From: Mongoliitalea daihaiensis | Lineage (GTDB): Bacteria > Bacteroidota > Bacteroidia > Cytophagales > Cyclobacteriaceae | Assembly (NCBI RefSeq): GCF_021596945.1 | Contig: NZ_CP063779.1 | Span: 2,330,001 to 2,394,000 of the forward strand | Reading direction: 5' to 3' | Length of the DNA: 64,000 nt | Shown: piece by piece, positions 55,360 to 64,000 of the stretch | Layout of the letters: every line of letters begins with the position of its first letter | How positions within the stretch are numbered: the stretch's first letter is position 1 | Program-made: the position numbers and the translations under genes | Notes under the pieces: model-generated | The model's input: the letters and a program-made list of their open reading frames with translations, nothing else | The model's database searches: none | Told to the model about the DNA's origin: nothing

Positions 55360-55393
55360 TAATCATTTCCATACTCAACTGCCTTTCATCCAT

Positions 55394-56455
55394 ATGTTAA
55401 CTATTGAACAAAAGCTTTTTGGTAAACTTCCTAATGGTCAAGATGTAACCTTGTTTACCATGAATTTCAAGGATGAAGTGATTGCCTCAGTCATGGACTA
55501 TGGGGCTACTTGGACGCATTTTTTTGGAAAAGATCGGGATGGAAAATTAGCTGATGTGGTGTTAGGTTTTGATACGTTGGAAGGATACTTGCAGGAAGAT
55601 TATCAAAATAACTACTGCTATATTGGATCGACAGTTGGAAGAATTGCCGGAAGGATTAAAGGGAATCAATTTTCATTGGATGGCCAAACCTTTCATTTGC
55701 CACTCAATGCTGGAGCGATACATTTGCATGGTGGGATTGAAGGTTGGGATCGCAAACTGTGGAAAGCAACCTTAATTTCTGAGACCAATCAAGTAGGAGT
55801 AAGGTTTTACTATCAAAGCCCTCATGGAGAGGAGGGCTATCCGGGAACGGTAGATGTTTGGGTTACTTATACGTTGAATACTTCCGGAGAATTATCCATT
55901 CACTACAAAGCCATAACAGATAAAAAAACCATTATAAATCCTACCAATCACGCCTATTTTAATCTGAGTGGTGACTTTCGGCAGCCAATTACTGATCATA
56001 TGTTCACAGTAGATGCTGATTCTTATCTTCCCGTGGATAGTCAGGGAATGCCCACTGGAGCCATTGTTGAGGTAGCTGAGAGCCCGTTTGACTTTCGAAC
56101 ACCCATCTTGCTTGAGGAGCAGTTGGGGAAGGCTGAGGAGCAGCTTCAACTTGTCGGAGGTATCGATCATAGTTTTGTACTGAACAACTCCGAGTATGCA
56201 GCTACCCTTTTCCATCCTTTGAGTGGAAGAAAGTTAATCGTGCATACACTCGAGCCAGGGCTTCAAGTTTATACTGGTAATTCACTAGGGAATGACTTTC
56301 TAGGTAAAGGAGGAGTTACCTATGGCAAGTACAGCGCGATCTGTTTGGAAACGCAGCATTTTCCAGATGCAATTAATCAGCCGGCCTTCCAATCTGTTGT
56401 TGTAGAGCCAGGAGAGGGATTTGAAAGTAAAACGGTTTTTGTGCTAACAAGCTAA
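55394..56455 (+). CDS. galM: Aldose 1-epimerase (mutarotase)
   Basis: The start is set at ATG 55394 (MLTIEQKLFGKLPNGQDV); the frame is open upstream into the LacI gene but has no family match there. 353 residues. Catalytic His in NPTNHAYFNLSG and Glu in CLETQHFPDA are present, as is the substrate stretch GRIAGRIKGNQFSLDG. It interconverts alpha and beta aldoses in the cytosol. It forms a pair with the LacI regulator. Confidence 0.93.
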   Translation: MLTIEQKLFGKLPNGQDVTLFTMNFKDEVIASVMDYGATWTHFFGKDRDGKLADVVLGFDTLEGYLQEDYQNNYCYIGSTVGRIAGRIKGNQFSLDGQTFHLPLNAGAIHLHGGIEGWDRKLWKATLISETNQVGVRFYYQSPHGEEGYPGTVDVWVTYTLNTSGELSIHYKAITDKKTIINPTNHAYFNLSGDFRQPITDHMFTVDADSYLPVDSQGMPTGAIVEVAESPFDFRTPILLEEQLGKAEEQLQLVGGIDHSFVLNNSEYAATLFHPLSGRKLIVHTLEPGLQVYTGNSLGNDFLGKGGVTYGKYSAICLETQHFPDAINQPAFQSVVVEPGEGFESKTVFVLTS

Positions 56456-56838
56456 CTATGAGTGTTATACTTAGGTGTTTTGGGAATTTTCAGCAATTAA
56501 GCTTCTTGAACAATGTTCAAAAATCGAATAAAATACAGTCATTTTGAAAGTGTTGAAATTTTTTAAAATTTCTTCAAAATCTTTAAAAGGCTGAAAAAGA
56601 CCGATTTGGAATCATTTAAAACTTTAAATAAATGAACTTAAAATATTGATTTTAAGATAATTAAACAAAATTTGAATTCAGTTCAATTTTTTTCTATTTC
56701 TACAGCTTTAGGTTTTTATTTTTGAAAATTGCTTGGCATATTTGTTAACACCGTTTGGGTTTCCCGAACGCATTTCCAGCATTTGAAGAGAAGTGATAGT
56801 CCTTTACTTCTTGATATTCAAAACAAACCAACAAAAAA
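56456..56838. promoter_or_regulatory. Gap upstream of nrdB, regulatory but unresolved
   Basis: AT-rich, with no gene and no repeat recognised. It must hold the nrdBA promoter; no NrdR box of the ACACAATATATTGTGT type was seen. Confidence 0.4.
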
Positions 56839-57819
56839 ATGCAGCAGACAGAACCAATTTTAGAGGAGAACAAAGGTCGTTTTGTTTTATTTCCAATTCA
56901 ACACGATGACATTTGGCAGTATTATAAGAAGGCAGAGGCGAGTTTTTGGACCGCGGAGGAAATTGATTTGAGTCAGGATTTGAAAGACTGGAAAGAATTG
57001 AATGATGGAGAGCGTCATTTTATTTCTCATGTGTTAGCATTTTTTGCAGCCAGCGATGGTATTGTGAATGAAAATTTAGCAGAGCATTTTGTCGCAGAGG
57101 TACAGTATACGGAAGCCAAATTCTTTTATGGTTTTCAAATTGCTATGGAAAATATCCATTCTGAGACTTACAGTTTGCTGATTGATACTTACATCAAGGA
57201 TGCAGCTGAAAGAGATAAATTACTGAATGCTATTGAGCATATTGATTGTGTAAAGAAAAAAGCGGATTGGGCTTTGCGTTGGATTGACAACGGGTCTTTC
57301 CAAGAGCGATTGATTGCTTTTGCAGCAGTGGAAGGGATTTTCTTTTCGGGCTCGTTCTGTTCTATTTTCTGGTTGAAAAAAAGAGGTTTGATGCCTGGAT
57401 TATCCTTTTCTAATGAATTGATTTCAAGAGATGAAGGATTGCACTGTGATTTTGCGTGTCATCTTTATACCAAACACGTTGTGAATCAATTGCCAAAGGA
57501 TACAGTAACCCGAATCATCAAGGATGCAGTTGAAATTGAAAAAGAATTTGTTACAGATGCTTTGCCAGTACGTCTGATCGGAATGAATTCTGACCTTATG
57601 TGTCAATACATTGAATTTGTGGCAGATCGTCTTTTGATGGAATTAGGTTGTGAAAAAGTTTGGAACAGCACCAATCCGTTCGACTTCATGGATATGATTT
57701 CTTTGCAAGGCAAGACTAACTTCTTTGAGAAAAGAGTTGGAGACTACCAAAAAGCAGGAGTCATGAAAGGTAAAGAAGTAGTTGACTCACCAAAATTCTC
57801 CATTGGAGAAGATTTCTAA
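56839..57819 (+). CDS. nrdB: Class Ia ribonucleotide reductase small subunit (eukaryote-like R2)
   Basis: 326 residues. [20 protein letters not shown] holds diiron ligands Glu104 and His107 and the likely radical Tyr111; Asp73 is in the SDG stretch. The run is strikingly like eukaryotic R2 proteins and unlike E. coli NrdB. It makes the tyrosyl radical for deoxyribonucleotide synthesis. nrdA follows after 37 bases in one operon. Confidence 0.96.
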   Translation: MQQTEPILEENKGRFVLFPIQHDDIWQYYKKAEASFWTAEEIDLSQDLKDWKELNDGERHFISHVLAFFAASDGIVNENLAEHFVAEVQYTEAKFFYGFQIAMENIHSETYSLLIDTYIKDAAERDKLLNAIEHIDCVKKKADWALRWIDNGSFQERLIAFAAVEGIFFSGSFCSIFWLKKRGLMPGLSFSNELISRDEGLHCDFACHLYTKHVVNQLPKDTVTRIIKDAVEIEKEFVTDALPVRLIGMNSDLMCQYIEFVADRLLMELGCEKVWNSTNPFDFMDMISLQGKTNFFEKRVGDYQKAGVMKGKEVVDSPKFSIGEDF

Positions 57820-57856
57820 TAAGTAATTTTTCCACCAACCCCCAAATCACACAGGT

Positions 57857-60259
57857 ATGTTAGTAATAAAAAGAGATGGAAGAAGAGAATCTGTACGATT
57901 CGACAAAATCACCACTAGGATAGAAAATCTATGCTATAGTCTGGATAATCGTTACATCCAACCTATAGAGGTAGCCAAAAAGGTTATCGACGGTTTGTAT
58001 GATGGAGTTAAGACCACAGAGTTAGATAATTTGGCGGCGGAAGTGTGTGCATCTCTAACCGTAAAACATCCTGATTATGCTGTGTTGGCTGCGAGAATTG
58101 CTATTTCCAATCTTCATAAAACCACCAGTCAGTCTTTTTCTAATACCATGAAAAGACTGTATACGCATATTAATCCCAAAACTGGTGATAATGCTGCTTT
58201 GATTGCTCCTGATGTTTACGGGATAGTAAAGAAGCATGCAGCCAAGTTGGATGAGACAATCGATTACTCCAGAGACTTTGATTATGATTTCTTCGGTTTT
58301 AAAACCTTAGAGAGAAGTTATTTGATCAAATTGGATGGTGTGGTTGTAGAAAGACCGCAACACATGCTGATGAGAGTAGCAGTAGGTATTCACAAAGAGG
58401 ATATTGATGCTGCCATTGAGACATATCACTTACTATCTCAAAAGTGGTTTACGCATGCGACCCCAACGTTATTTAATGCGGGTACTCCTAAACCTCAATT
58501 ATCTTCATGCTTTTTATTGACCATGAAGGATGATAGTATTGATGGTATCTATGATACATTGAAGCAATGTGCAAAAATATCCCAGTCTGCTGGAGGTATT
58601 GGTCTTTCCATTCACAATATCCGGGCGAAAGGTAGCTATATCCGAGGTACAAATGGAGTATCCAATGGGATTGTACCGATGTTGAGAAACTTTGATATGA
58701 CGGCCCGCTATGTGGATCAGGGTGGAGGCAAACGTAAAGGTAGTTTCGCTATTTACTTAGAGCCATGGCATGCAGATATCAAGGATTTCTTAGACCTAAA
58801 GAAAAACCACGGAAAAGAGGAAATGCGTGCAAGAGACCTGTTCTATGCAATGTGGCTTTCAGATCTTTTCATGAAGCGTGTGGAACAAAATGAAAGTTGG
58901 TCTCTTTTTTGCCCCAATGAGGCTCCTGGATTGGCAGATTGCTACGGAGAAGAGTTTGAAAAATTGTATGAAAAATACGAAAAAGAAGGCAGGGCAAGAG
59001 AGGTTATCAAAGCACAAGACTTATGGTTTGAGATCTTAGAGTCTCAGATTGAAACAGGTACACCTTACATGCTATACAAGGATGCAGCAAATGCTAAATC
59101 CAATCAGAAAAATTTAGGTACAATCAAGTCTTCTAACCTTTGTACGGAGATTTTGGAGTACACCTCGCCTGATGAAGTTGCTGTATGTAACTTGGCATCT
59201 ATTGCGTTGCCAAAATTTGTGAAAGAAGGACCTGATGGAAAGAAATATTTTGACCATCAAAAGTTGTACGATATTACTAAAGTAGCAACTAAAAATCTCA
59301 ACAAGGTAATTGATGTCAACTATTATCCTGTAGAAGAAGCTAGAAGATCCAATTTCCGTCACAGACCCATAGGTTTGGGTGTTCAGGGCTTAGCAGATGC
59401 ATTCATCATGTTGAGAATGCCATTTGATTCTGACGAGGCAAAAGGGCTGAATGAAGACATCTTCGAAACAATTTACTACGCTGCCGTGGAAACTTCCATG
59501 GAGCTAGCTAAAACCCAAGGGACTTATGAGACCTATGAAGGATCACCCGCCTCTAAAGGGATTTTGCAGTTTGATATGTGGGGGGTAACTCCTAAATCAG
59601 GTAGATGGAATTGGGATGAATTAAAGCAAAAAGTGGTAAAGTATGGCCTGAGAAACTCCTTGCTTGTAGCACCAATGCCTACCGCTTCTACTTCACAGAT
59701 CTTAGGTAACAATGAGTGTTTTGAGCCGTACACAACGAATATTTATACCCGAAGAACACTCTCTGGGGAATTTATCGTGGCAAATAAGCACTTGATGAAG
59801 GATTTGATTCGTTTGGGTCTATGGAATGATAGCATGAGAAACCGACTCGTAGCTGCCAATGGATCTGTCCAAAATATCCCTGGAATACCACAGAATATTA
59901 AAGATTTGTATAAGACTGTTTGGGAAATTTCTCAAAAGACCATCATCGATATGGCGGCAGATAGAGGAGCCTATATCTGTCAGTCTCAGAGCATGAATGT
60001 GTTTCTACAAGATCCAAATTTTGGAAAACTGACTTCTATGCATTTCTATGCTTGGAAGAAAGGATTAAAGACAGGTATGTACTACTTGAGGTCTCAAGCA
60101 GCTGCTAGTGCCATTCAGTTTACGGTTGATAAGGCTGCTTTAGATGATCAACCAAAAGCGGCCACTCCTGAATTAGATATGACCAATAGAGCAAACAGTC
60201 AAGCCGCCATTGCATGTTCTTTGGATGATCCAGAAGGATGTGACATGTGTGGTAGTTAA
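57857..60259 (+). CDS. nrdA: Class Ia ribonucleotide reductase large subunit (eukaryote-like R1)
   Basis: 800 residues. An N-terminal ATP-cone opens [20 protein letters not shown], nearly the opening of eukaryotic R1. Active-site cysteines are in LSSCFLL and in SSNLCTEI (Asn, Cys, Glu), and the C-terminal redox pair is CDMCGS. The ATP-cone suggests dATP feedback inhibition. A strong terminator follows. Confidence 0.97.
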   Translation: MLVIKRDGRRESVRFDKITTRIENLCYSLDNRYIQPIEVAKKVIDGLYDGVKTTELDNLAAEVCASLTVKHPDYAVLAARIAISNLHKTTSQSFSNTMKRLYTHINPKTGDNAALIAPDVYGIVKKHAAKLDETIDYSRDFDYDFFGFKTLERSYLIKLDGVVVERPQHMLMRVAVGIHKEDIDAAIETYHLLSQKWFTHATPTLFNAGTPKPQLSSCFLLTMKDDSIDGIYDTLKQCAKISQSAGGIGLSIHNIRAKGSYIRGTNGVSNGIVPMLRNFDMTARYVDQGGGKRKGSFAIYLEPWHADIKDFLDLKKNHGKEEMRARDLFYAMWLSDLFMKRVEQNESWSLFCPNEAPGLADCYGEEFEKLYEKYEKEGRAREVIKAQDLWFEILESQIETGTPYMLYKDAANAKSNQKNLGTIKSSNLCTEILEYTSPDEVAVCNLASIALPKFVKEGPDGKKYFDHQKLYDITKVATKNLNKVIDVNYYPVEEARRSNFRHRPIGLGVQGLADAFIMLRMPFDSDEAKGLNEDIFETIYYAAVETSMELAKTQGTYETYEGSPASKGILQFDMWGVTPKSGRWNWDELKQKVVKYGLRNSLLVAPMPTASTSQILGNNECFEPYTTNIYTRRTLSGEFIVANKHLMKDLIRLGLWNDSMRNRLVAANGSVQNIPGIPQNIKDLYKTVWEISQKTIIDMAADRGAYICQSQSMNVFLQDPNFGKLTSMHFYAWKKGLKTGMYYLRSQAAASAIQFTVDKAALDDQPKAATPELDMTNRANSQAAIACSLDDPEGCDMCGS

Positions 60260-60285
60260 AAAATTAAGTTAGAGTTCGTTATGGT

Positions 60286-60318
60286 AAAAAAGCGCCCGAA
60301 TGTTTCGGGCGCTTTTTT
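60286..60318. terminator. Bidirectional terminator between nrdA and nitroreductase
   Basis: AAAAAAGCGCCCGAA / TTCGGGCGCTTTTTT with a TGT loop: a 9-bp GC-rich stem flanked by A-run and T-run, working for both convergent genes. Confidence 0.95.
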
Positions 60319-61052
60319 TATAAGATCTCATAAATAACCTCTGAATTTGGGATCCTGAAACGTTCACCATAAATCCCTTCCGGCATTCCTTTTCCACACC
60401 CAATAATCATACTGATTTCCGACGCAGCAGGTAAGCCCAATAATTGCTTTACACGCTTGGAGTCAAAACCCTCCATGGGACAGGTATCGTATCCATGTGC
60501 TGTCATCGCATGCATAAAAGTCATAGCAGCTAAGGCCACGCTCTTATGGACAGATATCCTCACGGATGTTTCAGAAACTTCCCGTACCATTGGTCTTCCT
60601 AATCCAGCGAGAAAAGCAATTCCTTTTTTAAGTAAAGACCAGCCAGGGTACTTGCTGTATAGTTTTGGGATTAAGTTGCCATAGTAGGAGAGGGCCTGTT
60701 TTTGTTTCTTCGGATCGGCATCCTTGTAGCAATCCTCGATATAGTCATAATTAGCTTTTGCGCGTGATTTCCATAAGTCCCTCCTAGCAACAACAACTAC
60801 CAATTCTCTAGAAGTCTTTGCTGCTTTTTGCCCCATACAGAGCTTGACCAGAGCTGAAAATTTAGAGGAAGACTCCTTTACTCGATAAAGTTCCCATAGT
60901 TGAAGGTTGGAACTGTTTGGTGAAAGTGTGGCCAATTCAAGGCATTGCGTGACCATGTTATGATCAAAAACACTGTTTTGGTCAAATATTCTTACCGATC
61001 TGCGTTTATGTATGATTTCTGAAAATTCTTTGGCGTAAGTATTATGTTGCAT
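60318..61052 (-). CDS. Nitroreductase-family FMN oxidoreductase
   Basis: 244 residues. IIHKRRSVRIFDQ is the FMN-phosphate binding start, SPNSSNLQLWELYRV the second FMN stretch, and the family core continues to IIGCGKGMPEGIYGERFR near the end. It likely reduces nitro or quinone compounds with NAD(P)H. An insertion of about 40 residues around 95-135 makes it longer than the commonest nitroreductases. Physiological substrate unknown. Stand-alone, divergent from the ABC permease gene. Confidence 0.88.
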   Translation of the reverse strand: MQHNTYAKEFSEIIHKRRSVRIFDQNSVFDHNMVTQCLELATLSPNSSNLQLWELYRVKESSSKFSALVKLCMGQKAAKTSRELVVVVARRDLWKSRAKANYDYIEDCYKDADPKKQKQALSYYGNLIPKLYSKYPGWSLLKKGIAFLAGLGRPMVREVSETSVRISVHKSVALAAMTFMHAMTAHGYDTCPMEGFDSKRVKQLLGLPAASEISMIIGCGKGMPEGIYGERFRIPNSEVIYEIL

Positions 61053-61139
61053 TAGTCGATTAATTTTAAAATAGTTGAAATTGGATTGTTATATTTATCA
61101 CTTCAATGTTTCAAAAATACTATTTCTAATCCACTGCCT

Positions 61140-62627
61140 ATGATAGTTGTATTATTAAAATTGCAATTGCTCAAAACCATTCGCTCGACAGCATTTGCGA
61201 AAAGTGTATTAGTTGCAGTTTTTCTCGCCTTCTTAGCAGTCTTACTCTTAGGCTATGTATTTATAGCAGGGATCTTATTGAAGGAAATCATAGTAAAAGG
61301 ACTGGAGAAAGAAGATGCCTACGCCTTCCTAAGTGCCAACTTGATTTTCTTTTTCCTGACAGAGTTTATGTACCGTTATTTTATCCAAAAACTTCCAGTG
61401 TTGGATTTACAGAGTTTCCTGCATCTGCCAATCAAAAAGAAGTGGTTAATGCATTTCTTGCTCGGTAAGTCCATCGGTTCTCCTTTAACCTTGATCGCAC
61501 CCTTATTATTTTCTCCGTTTGCATTTATGGAGATAGCACCCCGATTTGGGACAGATGCGGCAATTTACTGGTTAGGTTCTGTCATCCTCACATCTTGGTC
61601 TTTGCATTGGTTGATGCTATGGTTCAAACAAAAGTTTGAAGATAGCTTGGCAGGTATTGGTACAGTCTTCGTTGTGTTCTTATTAGGAGCTGGCTCGAAT
61701 TATTTTGGTTGGTTTAATTTGGGAGACTGGATGAAGCCCTTGTTTGACTGGTCTTTGACAAGTCCACTTCCCGTATTAACATTATTGGTAGTTTGCATAG
61801 GTCTGTATTTTTTTGCTTACCGGTATTATTTTGACAATGCTTATTTGGAAGACTTGGTGGATGAGGAAGTGGATGCCCGTATCAATCAAGATATTCCTTT
61901 TTTAGATCGCTTTGGTTTGGCAGGTGAGTTGGCCAATTTGGAATGGAAACTAATTTTGCGCCACAAGAAAAGTAGAACTTATCTAATGCTTGCTGGCTTC
62001 TTGCTGTTATATGGGTTGTTTTTCTATACCAACCCCTTGTATGCATCTGAGGAAGGATTTAGTCATATGTTCGTCTTTGTGGGATCCTTTATTACAGGGA
62101 TTTTCATGTTGCAATACGGACAGTTATTTCTTAGCTGGAACTCATCTAATTTTGATTTTTACATCAATCAAAAAGGTGGGTTGGAAGCCTTGATTCGGGG
62201 GAAATATTTGCTATTTATCGGTATTTCCTTACTCTGTCTGCTTTTCTCTATTCCCTATGTTTACTTTGGAGTGGAGATTTTAATGATACATGTGGCGGCA
62301 TTTTTATTTAATATTGGTGTTGTGATTCATATGGTCATCTACTTGGCATTATGGAAGCCTAAGCCTATGGATCTGAACAAAGGAGCCATGTTTAATTATG
62401 AAGGGGTAGGGATCGCGCAGTTCTTAATGATTATCCCTATGATGGGGGCTCCTTATGCAATTTATTTGCCATTTGCATTATTAGTCAATCAGTACGTGGG
62501 CTTGGTAGCTTTGGGAGCAGTAGGTGTCATTGGCATTATTGCATACCCTTTTATGGTCCAACTGATTATTAAAAGAGTTATGGATAAACGTTATGAAATT
62601 TCAGCTTCATTTAGACAAGAATTATGA
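61140..62627 (+). CDS. DUF5687-family ABC transporter permease
   Basis: The start is set at ATG 61140 (MIVVLLKLQLLKTIRSTAFA), where the protein begins with a cytoplasmic amphipathic stretch; the frame is open to 61086 but that part is not membrane- or signal-like. 495 residues with about ten to twelve transmembrane helices and short polar loops, matching Bacteroidota DUF5687 permeases. It overlaps the ATPase gene by 4 bases (ATGA), so the two form one exporter. Cargo unknown. Confidence 0.85.
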   Translation: MIVVLLKLQLLKTIRSTAFAKSVLVAVFLAFLAVLLLGYVFIAGILLKEIIVKGLEKEDAYAFLSANLIFFFLTEFMYRYFIQKLPVLDLQSFLHLPIKKKWLMHFLLGKSIGSPLTLIAPLLFSPFAFMEIAPRFGTDAAIYWLGSVILTSWSLHWLMLWFKQKFEDSLAGIGTVFVVFLLGAGSNYFGWFNLGDWMKPLFDWSLTSPLPVLTLLVVCIGLYFFAYRYYFDNAYLEDLVDEEVDARINQDIPFLDRFGLAGELANLEWKLILRHKKSRTYLMLAGFLLLYGLFFYTNPLYASEEGFSHMFVFVGSFITGIFMLQYGQLFLSWNSSNFDFYINQKGGLEALIRGKYLLFIGISLLCLLFSIPYVYFGVEILMIHVAAFLFNIGVVIHMVIYLALWKPKPMDLNKGAMFNYEGVGIAQFLMIIPMMGAPYAIYLPFALLVNQYVGLVALGAVGVIGIIAYPFMVQLIIKRVMDKRYEISASFRQEL

Positions 62628-63319
62628 TACAGGTAGTAGAACTTAAAAAACAATACAAGGATGCTGTAGTCCTGGATGTGGCAGGCTTGACAGTTCCTCA
62701 AGGAGAATGTTTTGGCTTAGTAGGTAATAATGGGGCAGGTAAAACCACTTTGTTTCGAATCATGCTGGATTTGGTAAGAGCTACTTCCGGAGAGGTTCGT
62801 ATGCATGATTTGAATGTCGCCAAAAATGAAGATTGGAAAGGAAAAGTTGGTGCTTTTTTAGATGAGCATATGTTGCTGTCTTATTTGACAGCTGATGAGT
62901 ACTTCGAAACGCTTCGGAAAATCCACAAACTTTCCGATGCAGATATGCAGGATCACTTGGCCAAGTTTGAAGAATTATTCAACGATGAAATTGTAGGGAA
63001 AAAGAAATACATCCGAGACTTATCCAAGGGGAACTTAAAGAAAGTAGGAATCGCCGCTGCAATGATCGGTAATCCCGAAGTGGTGTATTTGGATGAGCCT
63101 TTTGAAAATTTAGACCCTAGCTCGCAGGTTAAATTGAAGAAATTCATATTGCAGGAAAAAGAAGGTAGTAATACGACGTTTCTGATTTCCAGCCATGATT
63201 TGAATCATGTGACGGAGATTTGTGATCGCATTGTCTTACTGGAAAAAGGAAAAATCATCAAAGATCTGCATGAGAAAGAGCAGATGCTGGAGGAGTTGAA
63301 TACCTACTTCGGAACGTAG
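62624..63319 (+). CDS. ABC transporter ATP-binding protein
   Basis: 231 residues. Walker A GNNGAGKT (34-41), a signature loop in the variant form LSKGNLKKVG, Walker B VVYLDEPFENLDP and H-loop SSHDLNH. This is the ABC-2 (bacitracin/Nod-type) exporter ATPase class. It pairs with the DUF5687 permease directly upstream. Confidence 0.95.
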   Translation: MIQVVELKKQYKDAVVLDVAGLTVPQGECFGLVGNNGAGKTTLFRIMLDLVRATSGEVRMHDLNVAKNEDWKGKVGAFLDEHMLLSYLTADEYFETLRKIHKLSDADMQDHLAKFEELFNDEIVGKKKYIRDLSKGNLKKVGIAAAMIGNPEVVYLDEPFENLDPSSQVKLKKFILQEKEGSNTTFLISSHDLNHVTEICDRIVLLEKGKIIKDLHEKEQMLEELNTYFGT

Positions 63320-63429
63320 GTTCGTGGAATGAGCGGAATCGGGCTCGCAGATACAGAAGATGTAGCCGATTTGACGCAGAATGTTGCTCCATAATCTAAA
63401 AGTATATGGTTTGTAACTAAAAGGGGAGA

Positions 63430-63465
63430 GACCAGGTAGGTTTTCAAAACCTGCCTGGTCTTTTT
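63430..63465 (+). terminator. Rho-independent terminator of the ABC transporter operon
   Basis: GACCAGGTAGGTTTT / AAAACCTGCCTGGTC with a 1-base loop centre (15-bp stem, one mismatch), followed by TTTTT, 110 bases after the ATPase stop. Confidence 0.85.
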
Positions 63466-63528
63466 ACAAAGCTACGGAGCTCCATTATACTCAAACTGCT
63501 GACATCATCAGGATTATCATTGTCATCA

Positions 63529-64000
63529 CTATCGTATTCTGTAGTTTAGACGAAGAATTGGCATATTTTGCATTATTCGATTAGTTGCGTTTTCAGCAAG
63601 AAGGGTATTGGGTAGATATCTACTTGCTCGTGCGTTAAACAGCCCTCCGCCTTGCTCTCGGAAATAAAGCCCTGAACCACTTACTAATGCAAGAGGAAAT
63701 TCAAATGTCACAAGCCATCCAGTGGTATTCTTATTGCCAAAAAGGAATCCAAGTTTAGGAGTGAAAACAAGCTCTCGCTGTCTAGTGAAAACCAAGGTTT
63801 CTCCGCTGCTGAAATCTCTATTTCTGATTCGGGTTTTTTCTTCCAAAATGGCATCTTCAAGCTGAATTCCTGATCGTTGTCGTCCTACACCAACTCCTAA
63901 AAGGAATCGGTGCCCTTTTGTTTTGCTGAGTGAATATTGTTGCTCGATACCGAGTTCAAATCGATTGTAGCGTTGCTGTTGGAAGGAACCAATAAATCCA
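63529..64000 (-). CDS. Outer-membrane beta-barrel protein, 3' part only
   Basis: The frame is open to the window edge, so the N-terminus lies outside; 156 residues are visible. Alternating barrel strands: NRFELGIEQQYSLS, HRFLLGVGVGRQRS, WLVTFEFPLALVSGSGLYF, and a last strand ILRLNYRIR. An internal TTG could pass as a start, but the barrel pattern runs straight through it. Specific function unknown. Confidence 0.75.
   Translation of the reverse strand, partial: GFIGSFQQQRYNRFELGIEQQYSLSKTKGHRFLLGVGVGRQRSGIQLEDAILEEKTRIRNRDFSSGETLVFTRQRELVFTPKLGFLFGNKNTTGWLVTFEFPLALVSGSGLYFREQGGGLFNARASRYLPNTLLAENATNRIMQNMPILRLNYRIR

Noticed and set aside
63466-63528. Asp-rich frame (DSDDNDNPDD) just after the end of the barrel gene on the minus strand
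   Set aside because: A stop codon lies directly before it in that frame, and the barrel ends well in its own frame. A frameshifted tail is possible but cannot be supported.

Overview
The window looks like chromosome of a Bacteroidota bacterium, most likely a Cytophagales / Cyclobacteriaceae member (Algoriphagus- or Belliella-like). This is judged only from gene content and style: AT-rich intergenic DNA, TAnnTTTG promoter elements, many lipobox lipoproteins and small outer-membrane barrels, Bacteroidota-restricted families (DUF5687 permease, DUF4221-like and 6-bladed propeller lipoproteins), a eukaryote-like class Ia ribonucleotide reductase and a sulfite reductase with a HEPN tail. No rRNA, tRNA, CRISPR array or transposase was recognised.

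Region 1 (1-11034) is the 3' part of a hybrid NRPS-PKS locus that begins upstream of the window. The order is (A)-PCP-KS-AT-ACP-aminotransferase, then C-A-PCP-TE, then an Sfp-type phosphopantetheinyl transferase. The aminotransferase module with no ketoreductase predicts a beta-amino (possibly 3,4-diamino) acid that is joined to one more amino acid, probably glycine, and released by the thioesterase. Region 2 (11104-27089) is housekeeping: lon-hslU-SDR, a lipoprotein/barrel pair, dxr-rseP (stop and start overlap), a DegP-like protease, an orphan HI0074-type protein, rarA, a UbiA-family prenyltransferase and ccmB.

Region 3 (27119-35519) is repeat-rich and accessory. It holds a formyltransferase-fold protein, seven tandem copies of a ~173-bp AT-rich repeat in front of htpG, a class II Fic gene whose ATG abuts a perfect 15-bp-arm palindrome, a segment of small secreted/lipoprotein genes bracketed by a direct repeat, and a Gly/Ala-rich bacteriocin-like gene broken by one stop codon and followed by a small two-helix membrane protein that could be its immunity protein.

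Region 4 (35721-43888) is assimilatory sulfate reduction: Rrf2 regulator, DUF2061, APS reductase, cysD, cysN, sulfite reductase with HEPN tail, uroporphyrinogen methyltransferase and the siroheme dehydrogenase/chelatase. ATP sulfurylase makes APS, the iron-sulfur reductase turns it directly into sulfite, and the siroheme enzymes supply the cofactor for sulfite reductase. The gaps between these genes are filled with degenerate dispersed repeats. Region 5 (43889-64000) holds a repeat-flanked GxxExxY gene, an OM barrel, a decayed gene coupled to an arginase-family gene, a prohibitin-like lipoprotein, purN-purH, cysS with a secreted M28 peptidase, a LacI regulator with galM, nrdB-nrdA, a nitroreductase, an ABC permease/ATPase pair, and an outer-membrane barrel cut by the window edge. 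Assignments come from motif reading by eye; no database search was run.
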